This document shows, piece after piece, positions 56,723 to 64,000 of a stretch of 64,000 nucleotides of DNA; within the stretch, counting starts at the first letter, position 1; the number at the start of each line of letters is the position of its first letter. The DNA is from Flexivirga meconopsidis (GTDB lineage: Bacteria; Actinomycetota; Actinomycetes; Actinomycetales; Dermatophilaceae): assembly GCF_026162425.1 (NCBI RefSeq), contig NZ_JAOBQJ010000005.1, positions 186,001-250,000 of the forward strand, read 5' to 3'. The notes under the pieces are model-generated. The model had not been told where the DNA came from. It saw only the letters and a list, made by a program, of their open reading frames with translations, and searched no databases. Both the position numbers and the translations under genes were made by a program.

Positions 56723-58054
56723 ATGAGCAACCTGCACGGAAAGCCGACCCTGGCCGATCGCGGTCAGTCCTTCGGGATGCGGCTGATCACGCGGGCCGGC
56801 GGCCTGGAGGCCATGAAGAACCCGGCCCTGCGGTCGAAGATCGAGAAGGTGCTCTATCGCGGCGCCCGGCAGGGCTTCAAGGCACAGACCGTCGCCGGTC
56901 GCACCTTCGCCAAGAAGTCGGGTTCCGGATCACCCACCCGCACCGCCCCGGCCAAAAAGCGCATCGAGTTCGACCTCACCCCGAACGACGACCAGGACAT
57001 GATCCGCGAGGCGGCTCGCGAGCTCGCCGACGAGGTGCTGCGCCCCGCCGCCGCACAGGCTGACACCGACCGCGCCGTGCCGGACAAGGTGCGCGATCAG
57101 GCCGCCCAGATGGGTATGACGCTGCTCGGCGTGCCGACCGACCTCGGCGGTGTCGCCGAGGAGGCGTCCGCCGTGACTGGGGTGCTGGTCATCGAGGAGC
57201 TTGCCCGCGGGGACATGGGACTTGCTGTTGCGGTCATGTCGTCCGCCGCCGTTGCCAATGCCCTTGTCAACTATGGTGATTCGGACCAGCAGGCGACCTA
57301 CCTCGCGGCGTTCACCGACGAGAAGAGTCCCGCCACGGGCGCCCTCGCGATCATGGAGCCGCAGCCGCTCTTCGACCCGGCCAAGCCGCGGACGACCGGC
57401 AAGCTCGAGGGTGATCAGCTCGTCCTCAACGGCGACAAGGCCCTGGTGCCGGGTGCCGACTCGGCCGACCTGTACATCGTCTCCGCGCTCGTCGACGGTG
57501 AGCCGCGCCTGGTCATCGTGCCCCCGGGCACCGAGGGTCTGACCACCACCGACGACCCGGCAATGGGCGTGCGGGCGGCGCACACCGGCGCGCTGCACCT
57601 GGCCGACGTGCGGGTGCCGAAGGCCAACCTGCTCGGCACCACTGCCGACCACGCCGACGCGGTCGCTCGTGGCCGGCTCGCCTGGTCCGCCGCCGCGGTC
57701 GGCACGTCGCAGGCGATTCTCGACCAGCTCAAGACCTACACCAAGGAGCGCAAGGCGTTCGGCGAGCCGATCGCCTACCGCCAGGCGGTCGCCTTCACCG
57801 TCGCCAACATCGCGATCGAGCTGGAAGGCCTTCGCCTGGTCGTATGGCGCGCCGCCGCCCGTCTCGACCGCGACGGTGACGCGTCGGCACAGATCGCGCA
57901 CGCCCGGGCGCTCACCGCCAAGCACTGCGCGCAGATCGGCTCTGACGGCGTGCAGCTGCTGGGCGGCCACGGCTTCGTCAAGGAGTTCGACAACGAGCGC
58001 TGGTATCGCGACCTGCGCGGCGCGGGCCTGCTCGAAGGCGTGCTGCTCGTCTAG
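56723..58054 (+). CDS. Acyl-CoA dehydrogenase-family protein, subunit 1
   Basis: 443 residues. A ~75-residue basic N-terminal extension precedes the acyl-CoA dehydrogenase fold (FDLTPNDDQDMIREAARELA, LLGVPTDLGGVAEEAS, TGALAIMEPQPLFDP, RGRLAWSAAAVGTSQAILDQL). The end is LLGGHGFVKEFDNERWYRDLRG and LLEGVLLV rather than the usual E-G-T. With the next gene it may form the heterotetramer known from mycobacterial steroid FadE pairs. GAAAGG precedes the ATG. Confidence 0.85.
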   Translation: MSNLHGKPTLADRGQSFGMRLITRAGGLEAMKNPALRSKIEKVLYRGARQGFKAQTVAGRTFAKKSGSGSPTRTAPAKKRIEFDLTPNDDQDMIREAARELADEVLRPAAAQADTDRAVPDKVRDQAAQMGMTLLGVPTDLGGVAEEASAVTGVLVIEELARGDMGLAVAVMSSAAVANALVNYGDSDQQATYLAAFTDEKSPATGALAIMEPQPLFDPAKPRTTGKLEGDQLVLNGDKALVPGADSADLYIVSALVDGEPRLVIVPPGTEGLTTTDDPAMGVRAAHTGALHLADVRVPKANLLGTTADHADAVARGRLAWSAAAVGTSQAILDQLKTYTKERKAFGEPIAYRQAVAFTVANIAIELEGLRLVVWRAAARLDRDGDASAQIAHARALTAKHCAQIGSDGVQLLGGHGFVKEFDNERWYRDLRGAGLLEGVLLV

Positions 58055-58120
58055 GCCCGTGGCCTGCGCAGCTCCCGTCATACCTCCCGAAAACGCTTTT
58101 GTGACAAAGGATTTGAAGCA

Positions 58121-59371
58121 ATGATCGATCTTGAGGTTCCGAAGAAGTTCGTGCCGCTGGTCAAGCAGGCGGCTGGCCTCGCCGACGAGGTGTTCCGCCC
58201 GATCAGCCGCAAGTACGACCTGGCCGAGCACGAGTACCCGCGCGAGTTGGACCTGATGTCGGCGCTCATCGACGGGCTGTCCGACTCCGGCGCCTCGCAG
58301 GGCGCCGGCGCCCGCACCACCAGTGGTGGCGGTGCCAAGGAGGAGCCGGCCGGGGTCGGTGCGGGCACCAAGGCGAAGTCGGGCGGTGAGAACAAGAACG
58401 GCTCCAACCTCTCCTCGGTGCTGTCGATCATGGAGACCTGCCGCGGAGACGTCGGGCTGACCCTGTCGATCCCCCGGCAGGGCCTCGGCAACGCCGCGAT
58501 CGCGGCGGTCGCCAACGACGAGCAGAAGGAGCGCTACGGCACCAAGTGGGCCGCGATGGCGATCACCGAGCCGGACACCGGCTCGGACTCCGGCGCGATC
58601 CGCACCACCGCGACCAAGGACGGCGACGAGTACGTCCTCAACGGCGAGAAGATCTTCGTCACCAGCGGTGAGCGAGCCGAACTCGTGGTCGTGTGGGCCA
58701 CGCTGGACCGTTCGCTCGGCAAGCAGGCGATCAAGTCGTTCGTCGTGAGCCGGGACAACCCGGGGCTGAAACTGGTCCGTCTGGAGCACAAGCTCGGCAT
58801 CCGCGCGTCGGACACCGCGGCGTTCACGCTCGACAACTGCCGGGTGCCCGCCCAGGACCTGCTCGGCGACCCGGAGATCCGCATCGAGGGCGGCTTCGGC
58901 GGCGCGATGCAGACCTTCGACAACACCCGTCCGCTGGTCGCCGCGATGGCCATCGGCCTGGCTCGGGCGTCGCTCGACACGGCGACCGAGCTGCTCGGCA
59001 AGGCGGGCGTCACGCCGGACCCCGACGCCCCGCTGCACTCCCAGCCGTATGCCGCAGCGCGTCTGCTGCAGATGGAGGCCGACTACGAGTCGGCCTACCT
59101 GCTCACGCTGCGCGCCGCATGGATGGCCGACAACGGCAAGCCCAACTCGATGCAGGCTTCGATGGCCAAGGCGAAGGCCGGCCGCACCTGCGTCGAGATC
59201 GCGCTGCAGTGCGTGGAGCTGTGTGGCGCGACCGGGTATGCCGAGACCGAGCTGCTCGAGAAGTGGGCGCGCGACTCCAAGATCCTCGACATCTTCGAGG
59301 GCACCCAGCAGATTCAGCTGCTCGTCGTCGCGCGTCGTCAGCTGGAGCTCAGCTCGAGCGAGCTGAAGTAG
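58121..59371 (+). CDS. Acyl-CoA dehydrogenase, subunit 2
   Basis: 416 residues. It has a Gly/Ala/Lys-rich insertion (about residues 57-92), then the dehydrogenase core: MAITEPDTGSDSGAIRTTATKDGDEYVL and LNGEKIFVTSGERAELVVV. The catalytic-base region is complete, KILDIFEGTQQIQLLVVARR, with the Glu of FEGT equivalent to the family active-site Glu. It oxidises acyl-CoA at the alpha-beta carbons. It follows subunit 1 by 66 bp and ends at a strong terminator. Confidence 0.88.
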   Translation: MIDLEVPKKFVPLVKQAAGLADEVFRPISRKYDLAEHEYPRELDLMSALIDGLSDSGASQGAGARTTSGGGAKEEPAGVGAGTKAKSGGENKNGSNLSSVLSIMETCRGDVGLTLSIPRQGLGNAAIAAVANDEQKERYGTKWAAMAITEPDTGSDSGAIRTTATKDGDEYVLNGEKIFVTSGERAELVVVWATLDRSLGKQAIKSFVVSRDNPGLKLVRLEHKLGIRASDTAAFTLDNCRVPAQDLLGDPEIRIEGGFGGAMQTFDNTRPLVAAMAIGLARASLDTATELLGKAGVTPDPDAPLHSQPYAAARLLQMEADYESAYLLTLRAAWMADNGKPNSMQASMAKAKAGRTCVEIALQCVELCGATGYAETELLEKWARDSKILDIFEGTQQIQLLVVARRQLELSSSELK

Positions 59372-59373
59372 CT

Positions 59374-59460
59374 CGTCGAGTAGGCCGAGCCGCTAGGCGA
59401 GGCCGAACCAATGCTGGTCGAGTAGGCCGAGCCGCTAGGCGAGGCCGTATCGAGACCAGC
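59374..59460. repeat. 42-bp repeat family, locus 3
   Basis: Two tandem copies, with TCGAGTAGGCCGAGCCGCTA at 59376 and 59418, 42 bp apart. The second continues GGCGAGGCCGTATCGAGA and ends CCAGC, so GCTGGTC at its start can pair with GACCAGC at its end. It lies between the dehydrogenase stop and its terminator. Confidence 0.85.
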
Positions 59461-59465
59461 ATGCG

Positions 59466-59501
59466 AAAGGCCCGCTCCCCCAAAGGGATCGGGCCTTTTG
59501 T
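59466..59501 (+). terminator. Rho-independent terminator
   Basis: AAAGGCCCG (59466-59474) pairs with CGGGCCTTT (59490-59498), followed by TTTG. It ends the acyl-CoA dehydrogenase operon. The A-run before the stem also allows use in the opposite direction, for the 49-residue gene. Confidence 0.85.
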
Positions 59502-59532
59502 GTTACCGGCGGGCCGGCTCAGTGCAGTGCGG

Positions 59533-59682
59533 TCAGCGAGTGACGTCCTGCGAGCGCTGCATGGCGATGAGCAGGTCCTCGCGTGCCGACGGGGTCGAGG
59601 CGCTGTCGATCGCGCGCATCAGGGCGCGACGGCTGCGGGCGGACTCACGACGGGAACGGATGGCGTGGGCGAGCGAGGTCAT
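59533..59682 (-). CDS. 49-residue Arg-rich protein of unknown function
   Basis: Sequence starts MTSLAHAIRSRRESARSRRA and ends MQRSQDVTR. It is helical, strongly basic in the first half, and lacks hydrophobic segments or Cys. AAAGGAGAG lies ~8 nt before the ATG, one of the strongest ribosome-binding sites in the window, so real expression is likely. It stands alone downstream of a bidirectional terminator. The basic helix could bind nucleic acid or membrane; this is inference. Confidence 0.65.
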   Translation of the reverse strand: MTSLAHAIRSRRESARSRRALMRAIDSASTPSAREDLLIAMQRSQDVTR

Positions 59683-59720
59683 GCTGGGGTCTCTCCTTTG
59701 AGACGTTCGGTGTCGAGAAC

Positions 59721-59732
59721 TTCGATATCGAA
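59721..59732. promoter_or_regulatory. 12-bp palindrome upstream of the 49-residue gene
   Basis: TTCGATATCGAA is perfectly palindromic and AT-rich for this region. A related sequence, TTCGGTGTCGAGAA, lies adjacent (59706-59719). Both are within 50 bp upstream of the small gene and may be an operator. Confidence 0.4.
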
Positions 59733-59900
59733 AACTCTAGCCGGGCGTCAGGTATTCCCGCCAGCTGCGCGACGGTGAGATCGCACACACCCGAGCGTGG
59801 GTGGTGGGCCGGGCGCGACATCCCGCGTGCGGGTGCGGGTGCGGGCGGGTCTGCCGTCATACGCGCGGGATGTGGGCGTGGCGCGGAGCTCGCTCACGCG

Positions 59901-59976
59901 AAACTCACCGAAAAGGTGCGTGACACGCCGATATGAGGCGATCCGACGGCGTGTCGGCCACCTTATCGGTGAGTTT
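59901..59976. repeat. 76-bp palindromic intergenic element, copy B
   Basis: Arms 59901-59930 and 59947-59976 match in 26 of 30 positions around a 16-nt centre. Ends are AAACTCACCG and CGGTGAGTTT. As reverse complement it agrees with copy A (3663-3738) in 27 and 29 of 30 arm positions but not in the centre. Confidence 0.82.
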
Positions 59977-59999
59977 GTCCGCCCTCGCCCCGGCCCCAG

Positions 60000-60090
60000 C
60001 CCCGCCCCGGCCCCAGTCCACCGCCCCAGCCCCAGCTCTCCGCGCCAGCCCCAGCTCTCCGCGCCAGCCCCAGCTCTCCGCCCTCGCCCC
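60000..60090. repeat. C-rich low-complexity stretch with a 19-bp tandem repeat
   Basis: CAGCTCTCCG recurs at 60033, 60052 and 60071 (19-bp period) inside CCCCGGCCCC-type sequence. The 440-bp gap 59683-60122 otherwise holds the palindrome at 59721 and the 76-bp element. No gene is supported. Confidence 0.7.
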
Positions 60091-60122
60091 GGCCCCACCC
60101 CAGCCCGCGCCTGTCGCTCGGG

Positions 60123-60473
60123 CTAGGACGTGAGCGCCGCACGCACCAGCTTCACCAGTTGCTCGTCGTCGAGACCGAGCGGCCGCACCCGGTCGGCGAA
60201 GGAAGCGGCCGCCTGCGCCGCGAGCGCCATCGGACCACCCGACGCGGCGACGCGGGTGCCGGATCGCCCGGCGGTCTCGATCAGGCCGGCCTGTTCCAGC
60301 TGGGTGTACGCCTTGGCGACCGTGCCCGGTGCGACGTGCAACTCGGCCGCGAGACCACGCACCGACGGCAGCCGCGCCCCGGCCGCCAGCCGGCCCGAGT
60401 CGATCCCCGCGGACACCTGGTCGCAAATCTGCTGGTACGGCGGGACATCCGCCGCATCGTCGATGCGGAACAT
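60123..60473 (-). CDS. YtrA-subfamily GntR regulator
   Basis: 116 residues. A GntR winged helix without a large effector domain: VPPYQQICDQVSAGIDSGRL, GARLPSVRGLAAELHVAPGTVAKAYTQLEQAGLIE. A ~40-residue helical tail ends AALTS. YtrA regulators usually control ABC transporter genes. It is divergent from the sugar ABC importer, 129 bp away. GGGAGG precedes the ATG by 8 nt. Confidence 0.88.
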   Translation of the reverse strand: MFRIDDAADVPPYQQICDQVSAGIDSGRLAAGARLPSVRGLAAELHVAPGTVAKAYTQLEQAGLIETAGRSGTRVAASGGPMALAAQAAASFADRVRPLGLDDEQLVKLVRAALTS

Positions 60474-60547
60474 GCGCCCATCCTCCCACCCGCGACGCGC
60501 CCGGAAGTTTTTTCCCGCGGTGTCGGCATTACGAAGCAAGTTTTCTC

Positions 60548-60553
60548 TAGGGT
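60548..60553 (+). promoter_or_regulatory. -10 box of the sugar ABC operon
   Basis: TAGGGT lies 49 nt before the ATG at 60603, which has a proper GGGAGG Shine-Dalgarno. A clear -35 is not visible. Confidence 0.4.
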
Positions 60554-60602
60554 CGGTCGATAAGCCGCGTTCGTCAGGCGGCCGGACCACGGGAGGAACA
60601 CC

Positions 60603-61919
60603 ATGCGCACCAGAACAGCTGCACTTGTCGCGTCCGTCACGGCTCTCAGCTTCGCCCTCGCCGGCTGCGGCGACAGCGGCGGCTCGGGCGGGTCCGGCGG
60701 CTCCGGCGACGCCTCGGGCGGCGCGGCGGCAGGCGGCAAGTCGCTCACCTTCTGGGTGATGAAGGGCACCAACCCGGACGCCTCGAAGTTCTACGACGCG
60801 GCCAAGGCGGAGTTCAAGAAGCAGACCGGTGCGACCCTCAACATCCAGGAGGTCGAGTGGGCCGACGCACATGACCGCCTGGTCCGCTCCTTCGCGGCCG
60901 GCAACGGTCCGGACGTGTCGGAGATCGGCTCCACGTGGACGCCGGAGTTCGCCGCGGCCGGCGGGCTCGCCGACCTCACCAAGCAGGTCAACTCCTCCGA
61001 CACCGGCAAGGACGAACTACAGGCGCTGAAGGACTCGGCGACCTACGACGGCAAGCAGTACGGCGTCGGCTGGTATGCCGGGGTCCGCGGCGTGGTCTAC
61101 CGCAAGGACGTCTTCGCCAAGGCGGGGATCACCCCACCGACCAACTGGGCGCAGCTGCAGCAAGCGGTCAAGACCCTGAAGACCAAGGCGCCGGGTATGA
61201 CGCCGTTCCCGATCGCGGGCGGATCGTCATACGCCTCAGCGCCTTTCGTCTGGGGCGCCGGTGGTGACTTCGCGACCAAGGACGGTGACAAGTGGAAGGG
61301 CGCACTCGACGGGGCGAAGGCGCGGGAGGGGCTGAACTTCTACACCGGCCTCGCACTCAAGGACGGTTCGTCGACGACGGCCGCCTCCACCTGGAAGGAG
61401 ACCGACCTGCTCGACTCTTTCGCAAAGGGCAAGTCCGCGATGGTGATCCAGGGCAACTGGACGCCGAAGACGGCCATCGAGCAGAACCCGGACCTCAAGG
61501 GCAAGATCGGGGCCTTCGCCATACCGGGCAAAGACGGCGGGCTCGCCCCTGCGTTCGTCGGCGGCTCGAACCTGTCGGTGATGGCGCGGAGCAAGAACCA
61601 GGACCTCGCCTGGAAGTTCATCCAGCTGATGACCACTGGCTCGCTCGCCAAACAATGGGCGGACGCGAGCGGTTTCTTCCCGACCACGAACAGCCTGCTC
61701 AAGACGTATGCCGGCAGCTCCGATCAGTTGGTCGCGCCGTTCGCCAAGGCGATGCTCGACGCCGGCCGCAATGTGCCGAACGCCCCGCAGTGGGGCACGG
61801 TCGAGGGCAACAAGACGATCAGCCAGATGCTGCAGTCGATCCTCACCGGGACCTCGGTCGACTCCGCGACCACCAAGGCGTCGCAGTCGATCACCGCCAC
61901 GCTGAACAGCACGAGCTGA
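60603..61919 (+). CDS. Sugar ABC transporter solute-binding lipoprotein
   Basis: 438 residues. Lipobox LAGC with lipidated Cys22, a Gly/Ser-rich linker, then a family 1 sugar-binding protein (SLTFWVMKGTNPDASKFYDA, FAAGNGPDVSEIGSTWTPEF, AFVGGSNLSVMARSKNQDLAWKF). Anchored outside the membrane, it delivers sugar to the two permeases. The context of a following GH3 enzyme suggests chito- or other amino-sugar oligomers. The ATPase is not in the window; a shared MsiK-type ATPase is likely. Confidence 0.9.
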   Translation: MRTRTAALVASVTALSFALAGCGDSGGSGGSGGSGDASGGAAAGGKSLTFWVMKGTNPDASKFYDAAKAEFKKQTGATLNIQEVEWADAHDRLVRSFAAGNGPDVSEIGSTWTPEFAAAGGLADLTKQVNSSDTGKDELQALKDSATYDGKQYGVGWYAGVRGVVYRKDVFAKAGITPPTNWAQLQQAVKTLKTKAPGMTPFPIAGGSSYASAPFVWGAGGDFATKDGDKWKGALDGAKAREGLNFYTGLALKDGSSTTAASTWKETDLLDSFAKGKSAMVIQGNWTPKTAIEQNPDLKGKIGAFAIPGKDGGLAPAFVGGSNLSVMARSKNQDLAWKFIQLMTTGSLAKQWADASGFFPTTNSLLKTYAGSSDQLVAPFAKAMLDAGRNVPNAPQWGTVEGNKTISQMLQSILTGTSVDSATTKASQSITATLNSTS

Positions 61920-61922
61920 TCG

Positions 61923-62837
61923 GTGCGCGAGTCGAAAACCCGACCCTGGCTGCTCCTGGCCGGGCCGCTACTGGTCATCGCCGGGCTGCTGCTCTATCCG
62001 ATCGTCCGGGTGACGACACTGTCGTTCCAGCGGTACAACCTGCGCGAGGTGATCAGCGGCAGCCCTGTCTTCATCGGGTGGGACAACTACAAGCAGGTCT
62101 TCACCGGTGCACCCGGCCTCCCCGGGTCCTACCTGTGGCGGACCATCCTGCCGAACACCGTCGTATTCGCAGCATTGGCAGTCATTCTCACGATTGTGCT
62201 CGGCACATTGGTCGCGCTGCTGCTGCAGTCGGTGGGACCGAGGGTGCGCGCCCTGGTGATCGGCGCCGCCCTGATCGCCTGGGCGCTGCCGGCGGTGACC
62301 GGCACCTACGTGTGGGTGTGGATCTTCGACCCTGACAACGGGGTCGCGCTGCACTTCCTGCAGAGCATCGGGATCCTCGGCCAGGAGGGCCACAACTGGT
62401 TCACCGACCGCTACTCGTTCTACGCGATTGCGTTGCTCAACGTGGTGCACCACAGCTATCCGTTCGTGGCGATCACCATCTTCGCCGGACTGCTGACCGT
62501 GCCGACGGAGTTGCACGAGGCCGCCAAGATCGACGGGGCGAGCGCCTGGCGCCGCTTCTGGTCGATCACCGTGCCGTTGATGCGGCCGGTGTTCGCGGTG
62601 GTGACGATCCTGTCGACGATCTGGGACTTCAAGGTGTTCGCGCAGATCTATCTGATGCCCGGCGGCGACGGCAGCAACCCGGAGGTTTTCAACCTCGGGG
62701 TGTGGTCCTACGTGTCGTCGATCAACCAGACAAAGTACGGCCTCGGGTCGGCCATCGCGGTGCTGCTGACCGTGGTGCTGTTGCTGATCACGCTGGTCTA
62801 CCTGCGATTGCTCTTCCGTGAGGAGGACACCGCATGA
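61923..62837 (+). CDS. Sugar ABC permease 1 (MalF-like)
   Basis: 304 residues with six membrane segments (PWLLLAGPLLVIAGLLLYPIV first). The EAA loop is ELHEAAKIDGASAWRRFWSITVP. GTG start 3 nt after the lipoprotein stop. Confidence 0.9.
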   Translation: MRESKTRPWLLLAGPLLVIAGLLLYPIVRVTTLSFQRYNLREVISGSPVFIGWDNYKQVFTGAPGLPGSYLWRTILPNTVVFAALAVILTIVLGTLVALLLQSVGPRVRALVIGAALIAWALPAVTGTYVWVWIFDPDNGVALHFLQSIGILGQEGHNWFTDRYSFYAIALLNVVHHSYPFVAITIFAGLLTVPTELHEAAKIDGASAWRRFWSITVPLMRPVFAVVTILSTIWDFKVFAQIYLMPGGDGSNPEVFNLGVWSYVSSINQTKYGLGSAIAVLLTVVLLLITLVYLRLLFREEDTA

Positions 62838-63655
62838 CCACCCGCACCTGGACCAGCGTCGGCAAGACCGTCGCGGTCGTAGCGCTGCTGACGTTTACGC
62901 TGTTCCCGGTCTACTTCATGCTGAGCACCGCGCTGAACGGCCAAAACGGTTCCGGCACGGACAGTCTCGTGCCGAGCGACTTCACCCTCGACAACTTCAG
63001 TCGGGCCTTCACCGAGGACCATTTCGGTCGCTACATGCTCAACTCGGCGATCGTCACCGTCGCGACCGTGGTGGTGTCGGGCGCGCTCGCGATGCTGGGT
63101 GCGGTCGCGATCGCCCGGTTCCGGTTCCGTTTCCGCAGCACGATGCTGGTCCTGATCCTGATCGTGCAGATGCTGCCCGCCGAAGCGTTGGTGATCCCAC
63201 TCTTCCTGCAGATGAAGGACTGGCGGATGCTCAACTCACTGCTCGGCCTGATCCTGGTCTACATCGCCTTCTCGCTGCCATTCGCGATCTGGAACCTGCA
63301 GGGATTCGTCGCGGCGGTCCCCCGTGAGCTGGAGGAAGCGGCTTACCTGGACGGATGCGGTTGGTGGCGGATGTTCCGGTCGGTTCTGCTGCCCCTCGTC
63401 GTGCCGGGATTGGTTGCCACCTCTGCGTTTTCGTTTGTGATGGCGTGGGAGGAGTTCACCTTCGCACTGACCTTCCTGAGCAAGGACGACCGGCTCACGG
63501 TCGGGGTCGGTCTGCAACGGTTCTTCGGCGCACACGTCAACGACTGGGGCGGGCTGATGGCCGCATCGACGATGGTCACGATCCCGGTCGTCGTGGTGTT
63601 CGTGCTGGCCCAACGGCGGCTCGGCGCCGGGCTGGTCTCGGGAGCGGTGAAGTGA
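62834..63655 (+). CDS. Sugar ABC permease 2 (MalG-like)
   Basis: 273 residues with six membrane segments. The EAA loop reads ELEEAAYLDGCGWWRMFRSVLLP. It overlaps permease 1 by 4 bp (ATGA), and the GH3 gene begins inside its stop. Confidence 0.9.
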   Translation: MTTRTWTSVGKTVAVVALLTFTLFPVYFMLSTALNGQNGSGTDSLVPSDFTLDNFSRAFTEDHFGRYMLNSAIVTVATVVVSGALAMLGAVAIARFRFRFRSTMLVLILIVQMLPAEALVIPLFLQMKDWRMLNSLLGLILVYIAFSLPFAIWNLQGFVAAVPRELEEAAYLDGCGWWRMFRSVLLPLVVPGLVATSAFSFVMAWEEFTFALTFLSKDDRLTVGVGLQRFFGAHVNDWGGLMAASTMVTIPVVVVFVLAQRRLGAGLVSGAVK

Positions 63656-64000
63656 TCGACCCGGCCGTCGACCGTCTGGTGCACCGGGTGCTGAAGCCCG
63701 GGTTCGCGGGGCGCTCCGCCCCACCGGACTGGCTGGCGAGGGCGCTCGAGGCCGGCCTGGGCGGAGTCGTCTACTTCAGTCACAACATCGGGGATGTCAC
63801 CGAGACCGCCGCACTGTCAGCACGACTGCACGGCCTCGGCGAAGTCGTGATCACCACCGACGAGGAAGGTGGCATCGTCAGCCGACTCGGCGCCCGGGGC
63901 GGCTCGCCGCACGTCGGTGCCGCTGCACTCGGACGTGCCGATGAGCCTGCCCTCACCCGACTCGTCGCCGCCGCGATCGGCCGGGACCTCGCGGCGTCGG
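63652..64000 (+). CDS. GH3 beta-N-acetylglucosaminidase-like protein (5' part only)
   Basis: 116 residues visible from the GTG at 63652, which overlaps the permease stop. GVVYFSHNIGDV and VVITTDEEGGIVSRL match the NagZ-type GH3 substrate motif (DQEGGxVxRL with one change). No signal peptide, so a cytoplasmic enzyme cleaving imported oligosaccharides is likely. The catalytic His-Asp and the C-terminus are beyond the window. Confidence 0.82.
   Translation, partial: MIDPAVDRLVHRVLKPGFAGRSAPPDWLARALEAGLGGVVYFSHNIGDVTETAALSARLHGLGEVVITTDEEGGIVSRLGARGGSPHVGAAALGRADEPALTRLVAAAIGRDLAAS

Noticed and set aside
60000-60120. A coding Pro-rich protein in the C-rich stretch
   Set aside because: Frames here are driven by CCCC/GGCC runs with a 19-bp period that does not keep reading frame, and no start with a ribosome-binding site exists.

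Overview
The window is high-GC (roughly two-thirds G+C or more), densely coded actinobacterial chromosome. The gene content points to the Micrococcales, most likely the Dermacoccaceae/Intrasporangiaceae group; that placement is inference. Supporting features are an actinobacterial leuA with a Leu leader peptide, the hrcA-dnaJ-rsmE...phoH-ybeY-corC-era and recO-uppS blocks, the NrtR-nadABC cluster, DUF3097, DUF6703-like and DUF3105 proteins, a 13E12-type HNH gene, and many genes whose -10 box (TANNNT) sits 6-8 nt before the start codon, as in leaderless transcripts. I found no rRNA, tRNA, CRISPR array, prophage or IS element.

Layout. 0-2.4 kb: a cut-off MocR-type regulator divergent from an amino-acid permease. 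2.4-7.5 kb: dusB, then an ABC exporter with a DesKR-like two-component system. 7.5-9.9 kb: a small membrane protein and zur, facing recO-uppS. 9.9-22.9 kb: an accessory stretch (carotenoid-type oxidoreductase, AlkB-like dioxygenase, a broken GNAT gene, a penicillin-binding serine hydrolase, a class III aminotransferase, a frameshifted maleylpyruvate-isomerase-like gene, leuA with its leader, a luciferase-like oxidoreductase, protealysin, DUF305/DUF3105, a methyltransferase). 22.9-32 kb: era-corC-ybeY-phoH and rsmE-dnaJ-hrcA with a CIRCE element, interrupted by an MFS exporter and its ArsR-type regulator. 32-37.3 kb: DUF3097, nrtR and nadABC. 37.3-42.3 kb: hemW, a repeat-flanked HNH gene and an N-acetylglucosamine-kinase-like gene. 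42.3-47.4 kb: YeiH exporter/LysR, a hotdog protein, trmB, lepA. 47.6-56.6 kb: a secreted protein, an MFS exporter, then the glycolate-to-malate operon aceB-glcDEF-iclR with a MazF-fold gene. 56.7-59.4 kb: two acyl-CoA dehydrogenases. 59.5-64 kb: a 49-residue gene, a YtrA-type GntR regulator, and a sugar ABC importer running into a GH3 glycosidase cut by the window edge.

How genes work together. NadA, NadB and NadC make nicotinate mononucleotide from aspartate, and the neighbouring NrtR probably controls them through a palindrome before nadA. GlcDEF oxidise glycolate to glyoxylate and AceB condenses it with acetyl-CoA to malate. The Leu-rich leader and hairpin before leuA are a classical attenuation arrangement. 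HrcA probably controls itself and DnaJ through CIRCE. The 60-64 kb sugar importer and GH3 enzyme resemble a chitobiose/GlcNAc uptake unit, and the GlcNAc-kinase-like gene at 41 kb could act downstream.

Most unusual signal. The octamer GTATGNCG (CGNCATAC on the other strand) recurs about 84 times by my hand scan, roughly evenly on both strands, in genes and in control sites. I would expect about 7 from base composition. It often forces rare codons (ATA, TCA, GCA, TAT). It is absent from about 37.6-42.1 kb, where the HNH gene and repeats lie. It looks like a highly iterated DNA word (uptake, methylation or chromosome-architecture signal) that I do not recognise. Other notable items are a 76-bp palindromic element in two inverted copies, a 42-bp dispersed repeat family, and a 51-bp tandem array before the protealysin gene.
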